Assembly (NCBI RefSeq): GCF_008386565.1
Contig: NZ_VUKA01000002.1
Coordinates: forward strand, 124,001 to 188,000
Direction of reading: 5' to 3'
DNA length: 64,000 nucleotides
Source: Teichococcus oryzae
GTDB taxonomy: Bacteria > Pseudomonadota > Alphaproteobacteria > Acetobacterales > Acetobacteraceae
This document shows positions 18,164 through 28,401 of this stretch, one piece after another. Positions within the stretch are counted from its first letter, which is position 1. Each line of letters begins with the position of its first letter. A program made the translations under genes and the position numbers. The notes under the pieces were generated by a model. It saw only the letters and a list, made by a program, of their open reading frames with translations. It was not told the origin of the DNA and made no database searches.

Positions 18164-18192
18164 AAAAAGGGCGGAGCCTCGCGGCCCCGCCC
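18164..18192 (-). terminator. Intrinsic terminator of pckA
   Basis: Read on the minus strand, GGGCGGGGCC and GGCTCCGCCC form a 10-bp stem with one G-T pair, capped by a GCGA tetraloop and followed by TTTTT. It begins 26 bases past the pckA stop. Confidence 0.88.
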
Positions 18193-18217
18193 CCGTTTCA
18201 ATGCCGCCCGGGCCGGA

Positions 18218-19828
<1,611 letters not shown>

Positions 19829-19962
19829 CAGTCGGTCATCTCCGGTCAAGGCGCTGTTCCTCCAGCGCGGCGCGCAGGGGCAGTGGCCATTGATTGTCCT
19901 CCCGGAAGGTCCGCATCTCGCACACAATCGTACCGCATGGGCACCGTTCCCGGCTGGCGGGC

Positions 19963-19994
19963 GGAACCCTAAGGCAGCGAAACCGGCACGGTCA
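19963..19994 (-). promoter_or_regulatory. Possible pckA promoter
   Basis: On the minus strand TTGACC is followed after 17 bases by TTAGGG, about 135 bases upstream of the pckA ATG. The -35 is good and the -10 is poor. An AT-rich stretch (ATATTATCATAC) lies just upstream of it, where an activator such as ChvI could bind. Confidence 0.3.
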
Positions 19995-20050
19995 ACGTTC
20001 GCGTTGTCGTCATATTATCATACGAATTCCCGCTTCCGCCTGGACGAAGT

Positions 20051-20785
20051 TCAATTTTTGATGCGAGCCCGGGCTTCCGCCGATGCCGCGACCAAGGCAT
20101 CCCGTAGGCTCGCCGCATCCACCACTGGCAGCTTGAACGCCACCCGGCAATGCCGGTGATCATCGGCGATCAGGTCGCAGCCATCCACATCCACCGCCAC
20201 CATGCGCCACGGTCCAGGCTGCTGCCCTGCCAAACAAATCGCCATGTTTTCAAGGATATCGGGGTGATCCACATTCATGTGCTCACATGCGGCCGTTTCC
20301 GCCTCGGCGACGGCATGGACCGAGGCGGCGTCCGGCAGCCATTCGGCGGGGCGCAGGCGGAACGCCGCGGCGAAGCCGCCCACCACCTGCAACCCTTCCG
20401 GCTTCATCCGCCACAGGGCGAAGTCGCTGAACCCCGCGTAAAGCTCGGCATAGGGATGCAGGGCGAGCCAGCGTGCCTTCAGCGCGGGAATGTGATGGTC
20501 CTCAACCCGCTCGGCCAGCCCGGTCACAGTAACGCGAGGGGCGGTCTGCGGGTTCGCCTCGGTTGCCGCGCCTTGGACGAACAGGGCGCATCGCGGCTCG
20601 CGCAGCAACTGGCGGGTGTGCTCGGACAAGCTGGACAGCCACATCAGCGGCGACAGGTCCGGAGCCATGGCGGGCGTGACGAGGCTGGCGAAAGGCTGCC
20701 CTTCCCGCTGCGTCGCAAGCACGGCGGAACGCGCCCCGCGCAGCAATGCCCTGGCCATCCAGCCCGCTTCGGCCTTGTCCACCAT
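20051..20785 (-). CDS. HugZ/pyridoxamine-phosphate-oxidase-like heme or flavin protein
   Basis: This 244-aa cytosolic protein has an N-terminal FMN-binding split-barrel domain ([21 protein letters not shown] near residue 20) and a C-terminal DUF2470-type domain with EHMNVDHPD near 170. This architecture is that of HugZ heme oxygenases and related heme-utilisation proteins; some relatives bind FMN instead. The ATG at 20785 is chosen because AAGGGG lies 8 bases upstream; the GTG at 20794 would overlap that site. It sits between pckA and chvI, a spot usually without this gene in rhizobia. No heme-uptake genes are nearby. Confidence 0.82.
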   Translation of the reverse strand: MVDKAEAGWMARALLRGARSAVLATQREGQPFASLVTPAMAPDLSPLMWLSSLSEHTRQLLREPRCALFVQGAATEANPQTAPRVTVTGLAERVEDHHIPALKARWLALHPYAELYAGFSDFALWRMKPEGLQVVGGFAAAFRLRPAEWLPDAASVHAVAEAETAACEHMNVDHPDILENMAICLAGQQPGPWRMVAVDVDGCDLIADDHRHCRVAFKLPVVDAASLRDALVAASAEARARIKN

Positions 20786-20918
20786 CCAGATCACCCCTTA
20801 TCCACCATGTTGCGGCCCGGCCCGTGCCACAATCTCCGCGCATATCCCCTTGCGATAAAGGGCCGCCGGGGGCCGGACGATGCCCGGCGCCGCAGAAGGA
20901 CGTCAGGAGCCGCAACAC

Positions 20919-21620
<702 letters not shown>

Positions 21621-21650
21621 TGCCGCGGGCTCCGAGTCCAGGAAACATCG

Positions 21651-23336
21651 ATGCCTGACGCCAGCGGCCGCCCCGCCGGATCCGTCCTGCCCGCGGCCGC
21701 GCGACCGGAAACGACGCGGCTGCGCGGCTCGCCGCTGCTGCGGCGCATCCTGCTGCTGAACGCGGTGGCGCCGGCGCTGCTGGCCGCTTCCCTGCTGTAT
21801 CTTGACCAATACCAGAACGGGCTGCTCGCGGCCGAGGTGGAGGCGCTGCGCACCCAGGCCCGCATCTATGCCGGCGGCATCGCCGAGGCGGCGGCGCGGG
21901 TGCAGGATGACAGGCCCGTGCTGGTGCCCGACATCGCCCGCCCCCTGCTGCGCCGCCTGGTGGAACCCAGCCCCAACACCCAGGCCAAGCTGTTCGACAC
22001 CACCGGCCTGCTGGTGGCCGATAGCCGGGTGCGGGAAGGCCAGGGCGGCGCCATCGTCACCGAGCCGCTGCCCCCGCCCGAGCCGCATTCGGCCTTTTCC
22101 GGCACGTTGGCCAGCGTTTACGACCGCATCCTCACCGTGCTGCCGCGCTGGACCGCCGGCGATGGCGACGTGGTGGTGGACGTCACGCCCGGCGCGCCTT
22201 CCTTCGACTGGCAGCCCGCCCTCGGCCCCGACCGGCAGCAGGAATTGCGGCTGGCGCTGGAAGGCGGCGTGCGCCCCTATATCCGCCGCACCAATGAAGG
22301 CCGGCTGCTGGTCTCCGTGGCCGAGCCGGCGCGGCGCGGCAACCAGAGCGTCGGCATCGTGCTGCTGACGCGGGAAGCGCGGCAGGTCGATGACAGGCTG
22401 CTGGAGATCCGCTCCTCCGTGCTCGGGCTGTTCCTGTTGGCGCTGCTGCTGACCGTGGCGGCCTCCTTTTATCTGGCGCGCACCATCGCCTCGCCCATCC
22501 TGGCGCTGGCGGGGGCGGCGGCGGCGATGCGGCAGGGCAAGGGCCGCGCCGGCTCGGTGCCGGTGCCGCTGCTGGCCCGCACCGACGAGATCGGCATCCT
22601 GGCGCGCGACCTGCAATCCTCCGCCACGGCGCTGTGGGCGCGGATCGACCAGAATGAGCGCTTCGCCGCCGATGTGGCGCATGAGCTGCGCAACCCGCTG
22701 ACCTCCGTGCGCTCGGCCATGGAAACGCTGCGCCGCATCGAGAACCCGGAGCAGCAGAAACGCCTGCTTGCCATCATCGCCGACGATGCGGTGCGGATGG
22801 ACCGGCTGATCGCCGACATCGCCGATTCATCCCGCGTGGATGCCGAATTGTCGCGCACCGCGTCGGAGCCGGTGGATATCGGCGCCATCCTCCCGGCCCT
22901 GGCCGAGCTGCACAACGCCACCCGCAAGCCCGACGGGCCGGAGGTGGTGCTGGAGATCCCGCCTGGCCCGCTGGTGGTGCGCGGGGTGGAGGGGCGGCTG
23001 GTGCAGGTGTTCCGCAACCTCCTGGGCAACGCGATCTCCTTTTCCCCGCCCAATGGCAAGGTCTGGCTGCGCGCCCGGCCAACCGGTGGCGTGATGGAAT
23101 TTTCCGTCGAGGATGAGGGCCCCGGCATCCCCGAGGCCAAGCTCGACGGCATCTTCGCCCGCTTTTATTCCGAGCGGCCGGAAGGCGAGCAGTTCGGCAA
23201 GCATTCGGGGCTGGGGCTGTCGATCAGCCGGCAGATCGTCGAGGGCCTGGGCGGCCGCATCGCTGCGGAGAACCGGCGCGACGAGGGCGGCAAGGTGATC
23301 GGCGCACGCTTTGTGGTGCGGCTGCCGCTGGGCTGA
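21651..23336 (+). CDS. chvG: Sensor histidine kinase ChvG
   Basis: This 561-aa inner-membrane kinase has a first membrane helix at about residues 31-50 and a periplasmic sensor region of about 200 residues. A second helix lies at about 250-275, followed by HAMP, then HisKA with phospho-acceptor His344 in ADVAHELRNPLTSVRSA. The HATPase_c domain carries an N-box in FRNLLGNAISFSPP and G-boxes in EDEGPGIPE and HSGLGLSISR. It phosphorylates ChvI. In rhizobia a periplasmic repressor (ExoR) inhibits ChvG; no exoR is in the window. A small hairpin follows the stop, and hprK appears to have its own promoter. Confidence 0.95.
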   Translation: MPDASGRPAGSVLPAAARPETTRLRGSPLLRRILLLNAVAPALLAASLLYLDQYQNGLLAAEVEALRTQARIYAGGIAEAAARVQDDRPVLVPDIARPLLRRLVEPSPNTQAKLFDTTGLLVADSRVREGQGGAIVTEPLPPPEPHSAFSGTLASVYDRILTVLPRWTAGDGDVVVDVTPGAPSFDWQPALGPDRQQELRLALEGGVRPYIRRTNEGRLLVSVAEPARRGNQSVGIVLLTREARQVDDRLLEIRSSVLGLFLLALLLTVAASFYLARTIASPILALAGAAAAMRQGKGRAGSVPVPLLARTDEIGILARDLQSSATALWARIDQNERFAADVAHELRNPLTSVRSAMETLRRIENPEQQKRLLAIIADDAVRMDRLIADIADSSRVDAELSRTASEPVDIGAILPALAELHNATRKPDGPEVVLEIPPGPLVVRGVEGRLVQVFRNLLGNAISFSPPNGKVWLRARPTGGVMEFSVEDEGPGIPEAKLDGIFARFYSERPEGEQFGKHSGLGLSISRQIVEGLGGRIAAENRRDEGGKVIGARFVVRLPLG

Positions 23337-23342
23337 GGGTAG

Positions 23343-23365
23343 GGCTCGCACCTCCGGGTGCAGCC
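23343..23365 (+). terminator. Hairpin after chvG
   Basis: GGCT-C-GCACC pairs with GGTGC-AGCC around TCCG with one bulged base. It starts 7 bases after the chvG stop and precedes the hprK promoter candidate. There is no T-run, so efficiency is uncertain. Confidence 0.4.
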
Positions 23366-23377
23366 TCTGGCTGAATA

Positions 23378-23405
23378 TTGTTAAGCTTCCACACCCGCCT
23401 AATAA
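23378..23405 (+). promoter_or_regulatory. Sigma-70-like promoter candidate for hprK-rapZ-pts
   Basis: TTGTTA is followed after 16 bases by TAATAA within a distinctly AT-rich patch. It lies about 58 bases upstream of the hprK ATG and just after the chvG hairpin, consistent with a separate transcription unit. Confidence 0.5.
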
Positions 23406-23462
23406 CTGCCATATTTCAGCAGATTTCAGCGTCCAGTCCCCCGAGCGGAGCCGGAATTCGAT

Positions 23463-23909
23463 ATGTTGCTGCATGGGAGCTGCGCAGCCTCGCAAGGGGC
23501 CGGCGTGCTGTTCCTGGGTCCCCCGGGATCCGGCAAGTCTGACCTGGTGCTCCGGCTGATGCAGTTGGGCTGGGACCTTGTCGCCGATGACCAGGTGGCG
23601 CTGCGCGAGGCCAATGGCGCCGCCGTCGCGGAGGCGCCGGCGGCGCTGGCCGGCCTGCTGGAGGTTCGCGGCGTCGGCATCTTCCAGAACCTGCCGCACG
23701 GCCCCGCGCCGCTCCGCCTCGTGGTGGATCTGGCGCCACAGGCCGCCATTCCCCGCCTGCCGGAGCCGCAGCGCTTCGCCCTGTCCGGGTGCAGCCTGCC
23801 CCGCTTGGCGCTGCATGCCTTCGAGCCTTCGGCGCCGGCCAAGCTCAGCCTCGCCCTTGCCGCCGCCGAGGCCCGGATGAGCCAGCGCGCCGGGGCCTTC
23901 GCGGCGTGA
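23463..23909 (+). CDS. hprK: HPr kinase/phosphorylase, short alphaproteobacterial form
   Basis: This 148-aa protein is only the catalytic domain; Gram-positive HPrK has about 310 residues with an extra N-terminal domain. The P-loop is GPPGSGKS (residues 19-26). DLVADDQVAL and the family signature LEVRGVGIFQ near residue 75 follow. It phosphorylates Ser on HPr (Ser80 of the HPr downstream) and removes the phosphate. In alphaproteobacteria this regulates the sensory PTS and is linked to ChvG-ChvI. The GTGA overlap with rapZ indicates translational coupling. GGAG lies about 10 bases before the ATG. Confidence 0.93.
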   Translation: MLLHGSCAASQGAGVLFLGPPGSGKSDLVLRLMQLGWDLVADDQVALREANGAAVAEAPAALAGLLEVRGVGIFQNLPHGPAPLRLVVDLAPQAAIPRLPEPQRFALSGCSLPRLALHAFEPSAPAKLSLALAAAEARMSQRAGAFAA

Positions 23910-24895
23910 GCCCGGCCATTCCCTCATGCCGGCCGGTGGTGGTGGTCACCGGCCTGTCGGGCGCCGGCAAGGCCACCGTGCTGCGCATGCTGGAAGACCT
24001 CGGCTTCGAAAGCATCGACAACCCGCCGCTTTCGGTGCTGGAGGAGCTGGTGGGCGAAGGCGGCACGGTGCCGCTCGCGATCGGCGTGGATGCCCGCACG
24101 CGCGGCTTCGACGCCGCCGAGCTGCAGGCGCTGCTGCGCCGCCTGCGGGCGGTGCCGGGCACCGCGCCGCAGCTGTTGTTCGTCACCGCGGAGGATGCGG
24201 TGCTGCTGCGCCGCTTCTCGGAAACGCGGCGGCGGCATCCGATGGCGCCGGGCGGCTCCCTCGGCGGCTCGGTGGCGGATGGCATCGCCCGGGAACAATC
24301 GCTGCTGGCGCCGCTGCGCGACGCGGCGGACTGGGTGGTGGACACCACGGACCGCCCCCTGCCCGACCTCCGCCGGCTGGTGGAGCGGCATTTCCGCCCC
24401 GAAGGCGAGGCGCCGCAGGGCCTCGCCGTCGCGGTGATGTCCTTTGCCTTTCCGCGCGGCCTGCCGCGGGAGGCGGATCTGGTGCTCGACCTGCGCTTCC
24501 TGCGCAACCCGCATTACGATCCGGTTCTGCGGCCGAAAACCGGCCAGGACCCCGCGGTGGCGGCGTTTGTCCGGCAGGACCCGGATTTCGCTCCATTCTG
24601 GCAACGCATGACGGCGCTGCTGGACCCGCTCTTGCCGCGCTACGCGGCGGAGGGCAAGAAATACCTGACGGTTGCTCTTGGCTGCACGGGCGGCAAGCAC
24701 CGCTCCGTGCTGATGGCGGAGTTGCTTTCCGCGCATCTTGCCGAACAAGGTTGGCGCGTCGATCTGACACATCGTGAACTGCGCGCCGTGCAGGCTTCCA
24801 GCACGGGGGCCATGGCTGCAGGAGGCGGCGAACTGAATATCGCCCCGCCGCTCAGCACAACGGGTCGGGAGGCCCCTTCTACTTGCACTCTTTAA
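23906..24895 (+). CDS. rapZ: RapZ/YvcJ-family nucleotide-binding protein
   Basis: This 329-aa cytosolic protein starts at a GTG overlapping the hprK stop. The P-loop region reads GLSGAGKAT (residues 16-24), so the residue after the catalytic Lys is Ala instead of the usual Ser. Further family stretches are SIDNPPLSVLEEL, DARTRGF and the C-terminal domain motif VALGCTGGKHRSV near residue 260. In enterobacteria RapZ presents the GlmZ small RNA to RNase E to control amino-sugar synthesis; in alphaproteobacteria its role is less clear. The last 30 residues are a low-complexity tail not typical of the family. Confidence 0.93.
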   Translation: MSPAIPSCRPVVVVTGLSGAGKATVLRMLEDLGFESIDNPPLSVLEELVGEGGTVPLAIGVDARTRGFDAAELQALLRRLRAVPGTAPQLLFVTAEDAVLLRRFSETRRRHPMAPGGSLGGSVADGIAREQSLLAPLRDAADWVVDTTDRPLPDLRRLVERHFRPEGEAPQGLAVAVMSFAFPRGLPREADLVLDLRFLRNPHYDPVLRPKTGQDPAVAAFVRQDPDFAPFWQRMTALLDPLLPRYAAEGKKYLTVALGCTGGKHRSVLMAELLSAHLAEQGWRVDLTHRELRAVQASSTGAMAAGGGELNIAPPLSTTGREAPSTCTL

Positions 24896-24908
24896 TGGCG
24901 TACCCATC

Positions 24909-25364
24909 ATGATCGGCATGGTTTTGGTCAGTCACGGCCAGCTCGCCGAGGAATTCCGCCTGGCGATGGAGCACGTGATCGGCCCGCAGCCGCAGGTCGA
25001 GACGGTGTGCATCGGCCCCGATGACGACATGGAAGCGCGCAAGCGCGACATCCTGGGGCGCGTGGCCGCCGTGGACCAGGGGGATGGCGTGGTGATCCTG
25101 ACCGACATGTTCGGCGGCACGCCCTCGAACCTGGCCACCGCGGTGGCGCAGGGGGATGGCCATCCCGGCTGCCCGATCGAGGTGATCGCCGGGCTGAACC
25201 TGCCGCTCCTGGTCAAGCTGGCGAAGATCCGCAGCGCCGAGGCGCTGGGCCCGGCGGTGGAGCACGCCATGATGGCGGGCCGCAAATATATCGCCTGCGC
25301 CACCCCGGCGCGCTGCGCCCCGCCGCCCCCGGTTGACGCGCTGACCTGCGCCAAGCCGGTCTGA
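24909..25364 (+). CDS. PTS EIIA component, mannose family
   Basis: This 151-aa cytosolic EIIA-Man-type protein (ManX/PtsM-like) has the phospho-acceptor His9 in MVLVSHGQLAEEF and the family signature LTDMFGGTPSNLA near residue 65. It receives phosphate from HPr. No EIIB or EIIC genes exist in the window, so the chain most likely ends here or on other regulatory proteins. No clear ribosome site is visible; the start lies 13 bases after the rapZ stop, so it is probably translated by coupling. The C-terminal 20 residues are a Pro/Cys-containing tail. Confidence 0.92.
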   Translation: MIGMVLVSHGQLAEEFRLAMEHVIGPQPQVETVCIGPDDDMEARKRDILGRVAAVDQGDGVVILTDMFGGTPSNLATAVAQGDGHPGCPIEVIAGLNLPLLVKLAKIRSAEALGPAVEHAMMAGRKYIACATPARCAPPPPVDALTCAKPV

Positions 25365-25399
25365 GCCGGCGGGCGCGCCCTACCGGAGATAAACCCGAG

Positions 25400-25768
25400 A
25401 TGCACAGCCCGTTCCGGCGCCCCAGCCCCGCCTTCGCCCCCTCCGACGTGTTCCGGAGCGACGCGCCCCTGCCCCCCGCGGCCGAGGCAGGCAATCCGCT
25501 GCTGCTGCGCCGCGTGGTGCCGATCACCAACAGCCGCGGCCTGCATGCCCGCGCCGCCGCCAAGCTGGTGTCGCTGGCCGAGCGCTTTTCCGCCTGCGTG
25601 ACCGTCGGGCGCGATGGTCAGAAGGTGCCCGCATGCTCCATTATGGGGCTGATGATGCTGGGCGCCGGCAAGGGGAGCGAGGTCGTGGTGGAAGCCGAGG
25701 GATGGGATGCCAGGGAAGCGCTGGATGCGGTGGCCGGCCTGATCGAGGCCGGATTCCATGAAGACTGA
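25400..25768 (+). CDS. ptsH: Phosphocarrier protein HPr with N-terminal extension
   Basis: This 122-aa protein carries a standard HPr domain from about residue 35. The EI-phosphorylated His49 lies in NSRGLHARAAAK and the HPrK target Ser80 in ACSIMGLMML, with the canonical 31-residue spacing. The first 34 residues are a Pro-rich polar extension absent from typical 85-90-residue HPr. GGAGAT lies about 10 bases before the only ATG. Alternative GTG starts exist within the extension. The last 11 bases overlap ptsI. Confidence 0.93.
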   Translation: MHSPFRRPSPAFAPSDVFRSDAPLPPAAEAGNPLLLRRVVPITNSRGLHARAAAKLVSLAERFSACVTVGRDGQKVPACSIMGLMMLGAGKGSEVVVEAEGWDAREALDAVAGLIEAGFHED

Positions 25769-27614
25769 GAAGCGCGAGAAAGCCAGCCAAGCCCCCGCCG
25801 CCGAGCCTGCCCGCCGCCTCGCCCGGAAGTCGCGCGAAGCCAGGCTGTGGGGCATCCCCATCTGCCCGGGCGTCGCCATCGGCCCCGTGTTCGACACCAG
25901 CGAGCCGCCGGCCGAGGCGCCCCGCCGCGCCGTGGCCGAAGCCCAGGTGGAAGGCGAGCGCCAGCGCCTGGACGAGGCCGTCGCCGCCAGCCGCAAGCAG
26001 ATCTCCAAGCTGAAGGCGCGGCTGGGCGTCCTGCCGGAGGAAGCGCAGGAGGAGCTGGAGCCGCTTCTCGACGCTTATGCCATGATGCTGAGCGGCAGCC
26101 GGCTGATCCGCGGCGCCCGCCGCCGCATCGCCGAGGAGCTGCTGGCGGCCGAGACGGCGGTGAATGACGAGGCCGAAGCCATCGCCGCCGCCATCCTTGC
26201 CGCCAAGGACGACGACAAGGCCGGGCTGCGCCGCCGCGCCGGCGAGGTGCGGGAGATCGCCCGCCGCCTGACCCGCAACCTGACCGCCACCCCCTTCCGC
26301 GCGCTGAAGGAGGTGCCCGCCGGCTCGATCCTGGTGGCGGAGGAGCTGACCCCGGCCGATGCCGCCCTGCTGGACCCGACCCGCATTGCCGGCGTCGCCA
26401 CGGAGGAAGGCGGCGCCGACGGCCACACCGCCATCATGCTGCGGGCCCTGGGCATTCCTTCCGTGCTGGGCTGCGCCGGCCTGACCGAGGCGGCGCGGCG
26501 CGGCGACGAGGCGGTGCTGGATGGCGGCACCGGCACCGTCGTGCTGCGCCCCGGCGCCGCCGCGCTGGGGGCCGGGCGGGAAGCGCTGTCCGCCTATGCG
26601 CGGGAAAAATCCCGCCTCGCCAAGCTGCGCCGCCTGCCCGCCGTCACGGTGGATGCCGAGGAGGTGGAGCTTCAGGCCAATCTGGAGATTCCGGCCGAGC
26701 TGCCGCTGATCGCCCAGGCGGGCGCCCAGGGCATTGGCCTGCTGCGCACCGAGTTCCTGTTCATGAACCGGGAGGATCTGCCGGACGAGGAAGCGCAGGT
26801 CGTCGCCTATACCCAGGTGGTCGAGGCGATGGCGGGCGATTGCGTCACCATCCGCGTGCTGGACTGGGGCGGCGAGAAGGACATGGAGGCGCTGGCGGAA
26901 GGCATCGAGCCCTTCCATGCCGGGCCCAACCCGGCGCTGGGCCTGCGCGGTATCCGCATGCTGCTGAAGAAGCCGGAGCTGCTGGAAGCGCAGTTCGCCG
27001 CCATCCTGCGCGTGGCCGGCGGCGCGGCCGGCCAGGTGCGCGTGCTGCTTCCCATGGTGACCGTGCCGGAGGAGGTGCGGCAGGCGCGCGAGATCTATGA
27101 CCGCGTGATCCGGCGGCTGCGGCGCAAGGGCGTGGCGCTGCCGGAGAAGCTGCCCCTGCTGGGCGCCATGATCGAAACGCCCGGTGCGGCGCTTGCCGCC
27201 GACGCCATCGCGCTGGAGGCGGATTTCTTCGCCATCGGCACCAACGACCTGGCTATGTACACCCTGGCCGTGGACCGCGCCGATGCCGAGGTGGCCCATC
27301 TCTACGACCCCCTGCACCCGGCGGTGCTGCGGCTGGTGCAGTTCGCCACCGAGGCGGCGCTGCGGCTGCGCATGCCGGTTTCCATTTGCGGGGAGATGGC
27401 GGGCAATCCGCGCCTGGTGCCGCTGCTGCTGGGCCTGGGCATCCGCACCCTGTCGATGAATGCCAGCGCCATCCCGCGCGTGAAGCAGGTGGTCCGCACC
27501 CTCAAGATCGACGATTGCGCCCGCTTCGCCCGCCGCGTCATGGAACAAAGCGACCCGAAGCGGATCCAGGAACTGGTGATGGGCTTTGGCGAGGGCGCTC
27601 CGGACAGGCACTGA
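25758..27614 (+). CDS. ptsI: PTS enzyme I
   Basis: This 618-aa cytosolic phosphotransferase moves phosphate from phosphoenolpyruvate to HPr. A basic N-terminal stretch of about 30 residues is followed by WGIPICPGVAIGPV. The phospho-histidine (about residue 222) lies in EEGGADGHTAIMLRALG. The TIM-barrel PEP-binding domain has GLLRTEFLFMNRE near 330 and the C-terminal SICGEMAGNP. There is no GAF domain, so this is EI rather than the nitrogen-type PtsP. Overlap with ptsH indicates coupled translation. With EIIA, HPr and HPrK it forms a complete regulatory phosphorelay. Confidence 0.95.
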   Translation: MKTEKREKASQAPAAEPARRLARKSREARLWGIPICPGVAIGPVFDTSEPPAEAPRRAVAEAQVEGERQRLDEAVAASRKQISKLKARLGVLPEEAQEELEPLLDAYAMMLSGSRLIRGARRRIAEELLAAETAVNDEAEAIAAAILAAKDDDKAGLRRRAGEVREIARRLTRNLTATPFRALKEVPAGSILVAEELTPADAALLDPTRIAGVATEEGGADGHTAIMLRALGIPSVLGCAGLTEAARRGDEAVLDGGTGTVVLRPGAAALGAGREALSAYAREKSRLAKLRRLPAVTVDAEEVELQANLEIPAELPLIAQAGAQGIGLLRTEFLFMNREDLPDEEAQVVAYTQVVEAMAGDCVTIRVLDWGGEKDMEALAEGIEPFHAGPNPALGLRGIRMLLKKPELLEAQFAAILRVAGGAAGQVRVLLPMVTVPEEVRQAREIYDRVIRRLRRKGVALPEKLPLLGAMIETPGAALAADAIALEADFFAIGTNDLAMYTLAVDRADAEVAHLYDPLHPAVLRLVQFATEAALRLRMPVSICGEMAGNPRLVPLLLGLGIRTLSMNASAIPRVKQVVRTLKIDDCARFARRVMEQSDPKRIQELVMGFGEGAPDRH

Positions 27615-27663
27615 CCGCGCCGGCCGCTTTTCAGACCGAACCCGCTTTCCAAAAAGGAAGCCG

Positions 27664-28287
27664 ATGCCCGAAGCCGCCGCCCCCGTCATCGGTGCTCCCC
27701 ACATGTCGGTGGAGGAGCTGGAACTGTTCCGGCAGGTGCTGGCGGAAGGCCATCGCCGCTATGCGGAATTCGGCACCGGCGGCTCCACCCTGGAGGCGGT
27801 GCGCAGCGGCTTCGATACGGTGGTGGCGGTCGATTCGGACCGCAACTGGGTGCAGGCCCTGTCCCGGCATGATGAGCTGCGCCCGGCCATCCGGGCGGGG
27901 CGGCTCAGCATCCTGCATGGGCAGATCGGCCCGACCGGCGCCTGGGGCGGCCCGGTGGGCACCGACACCATGAAGCAATGGCCGAACTATGTGGCGACGC
28001 AATGGAAGGCCTGGGCGGAGCGCGGCGAATCGCCCGACCTGCTTTTCGTGGATGGGCGTTTCCGCGTGGCCTGCGCCCTTTCCGCGCTGCTGGCCTGCCC
28101 CGATGCCCCGCCCCGCCTGATGATGCACGACATGCTGCCCGAGCGCCTGCGCGGCTATGGCGCGGTGCTGGAATTCTACGAGGCCGAGGCGAAGGCGCAG
28201 TCGCTCTGGGTGCTGCGGCCGCTGCCCCGGCCGGACCCGATGCGCCTGCTCACGGCCTTTCTGCGCCACCTGCTGACCTTTGGCTGA
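27664..28287 (+). CDS. Methyltransferase-fold protein of unknown target
   Basis: This 207-aa protein has EFGTGGSTLEAV near residue 35, resembling the glycine-rich SAM-binding loop, then VVAVDSDRNWV and LLFVDGRFRVACALS in the order of a Rossmann-type methyltransferase. I do not recognise a specific family. The conserved VDGR and MMHDM stretches are similar to small uncharacterised proteins in glycan gene clusters. AAGGA lies about 6 bases before the chosen ATG. It sits between ptsI and ahcY on the same strand. If it uses SAM, its by-product would be the substrate of AhcY. Confidence 0.6.
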   Translation: MPEAAAPVIGAPHMSVEELELFRQVLAEGHRRYAEFGTGGSTLEAVRSGFDTVVAVDSDRNWVQALSRHDELRPAIRAGRLSILHGQIGPTGAWGGPVGTDTMKQWPNYVATQWKAWAERGESPDLLFVDGRFRVACALSALLACPDAPPRLMMHDMLPERLRGYGAVLEFYEAEAKAQSLWVLRPLPRPDPMRLLTAFLRHLLTFG

Positions 28288-28310
28288 CAGATCCGCCGGA
28301 CAGCGCCGGC

Positions 28311-28334
28311 AGACATAAAGATATTCTTATGTCT
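28311..28334. promoter_or_regulatory. Palindromic operator candidate upstream of ahcY
   Basis: AGACATAA and TTATGTCT are perfect inverted half-sites around an 8-base core (10 of 12 base pairs symmetric). The site lies 68-91 bases upstream of the ahcY ATG in AT-rich DNA. The ACATAA half-site resembles operators I recall for ArsR-family S-adenosylhomocysteine-responsive repressors (SahR) of methionine-cycle genes; that identity is inference. Confidence 0.55.
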
Positions 28335-28401
28335 TTCCGTATGGGCTGGCCCTGTGGCGGCGGCCCGTGCTACCCGGCGCGTCATTGCCTGGAGAGCACC
28401 C

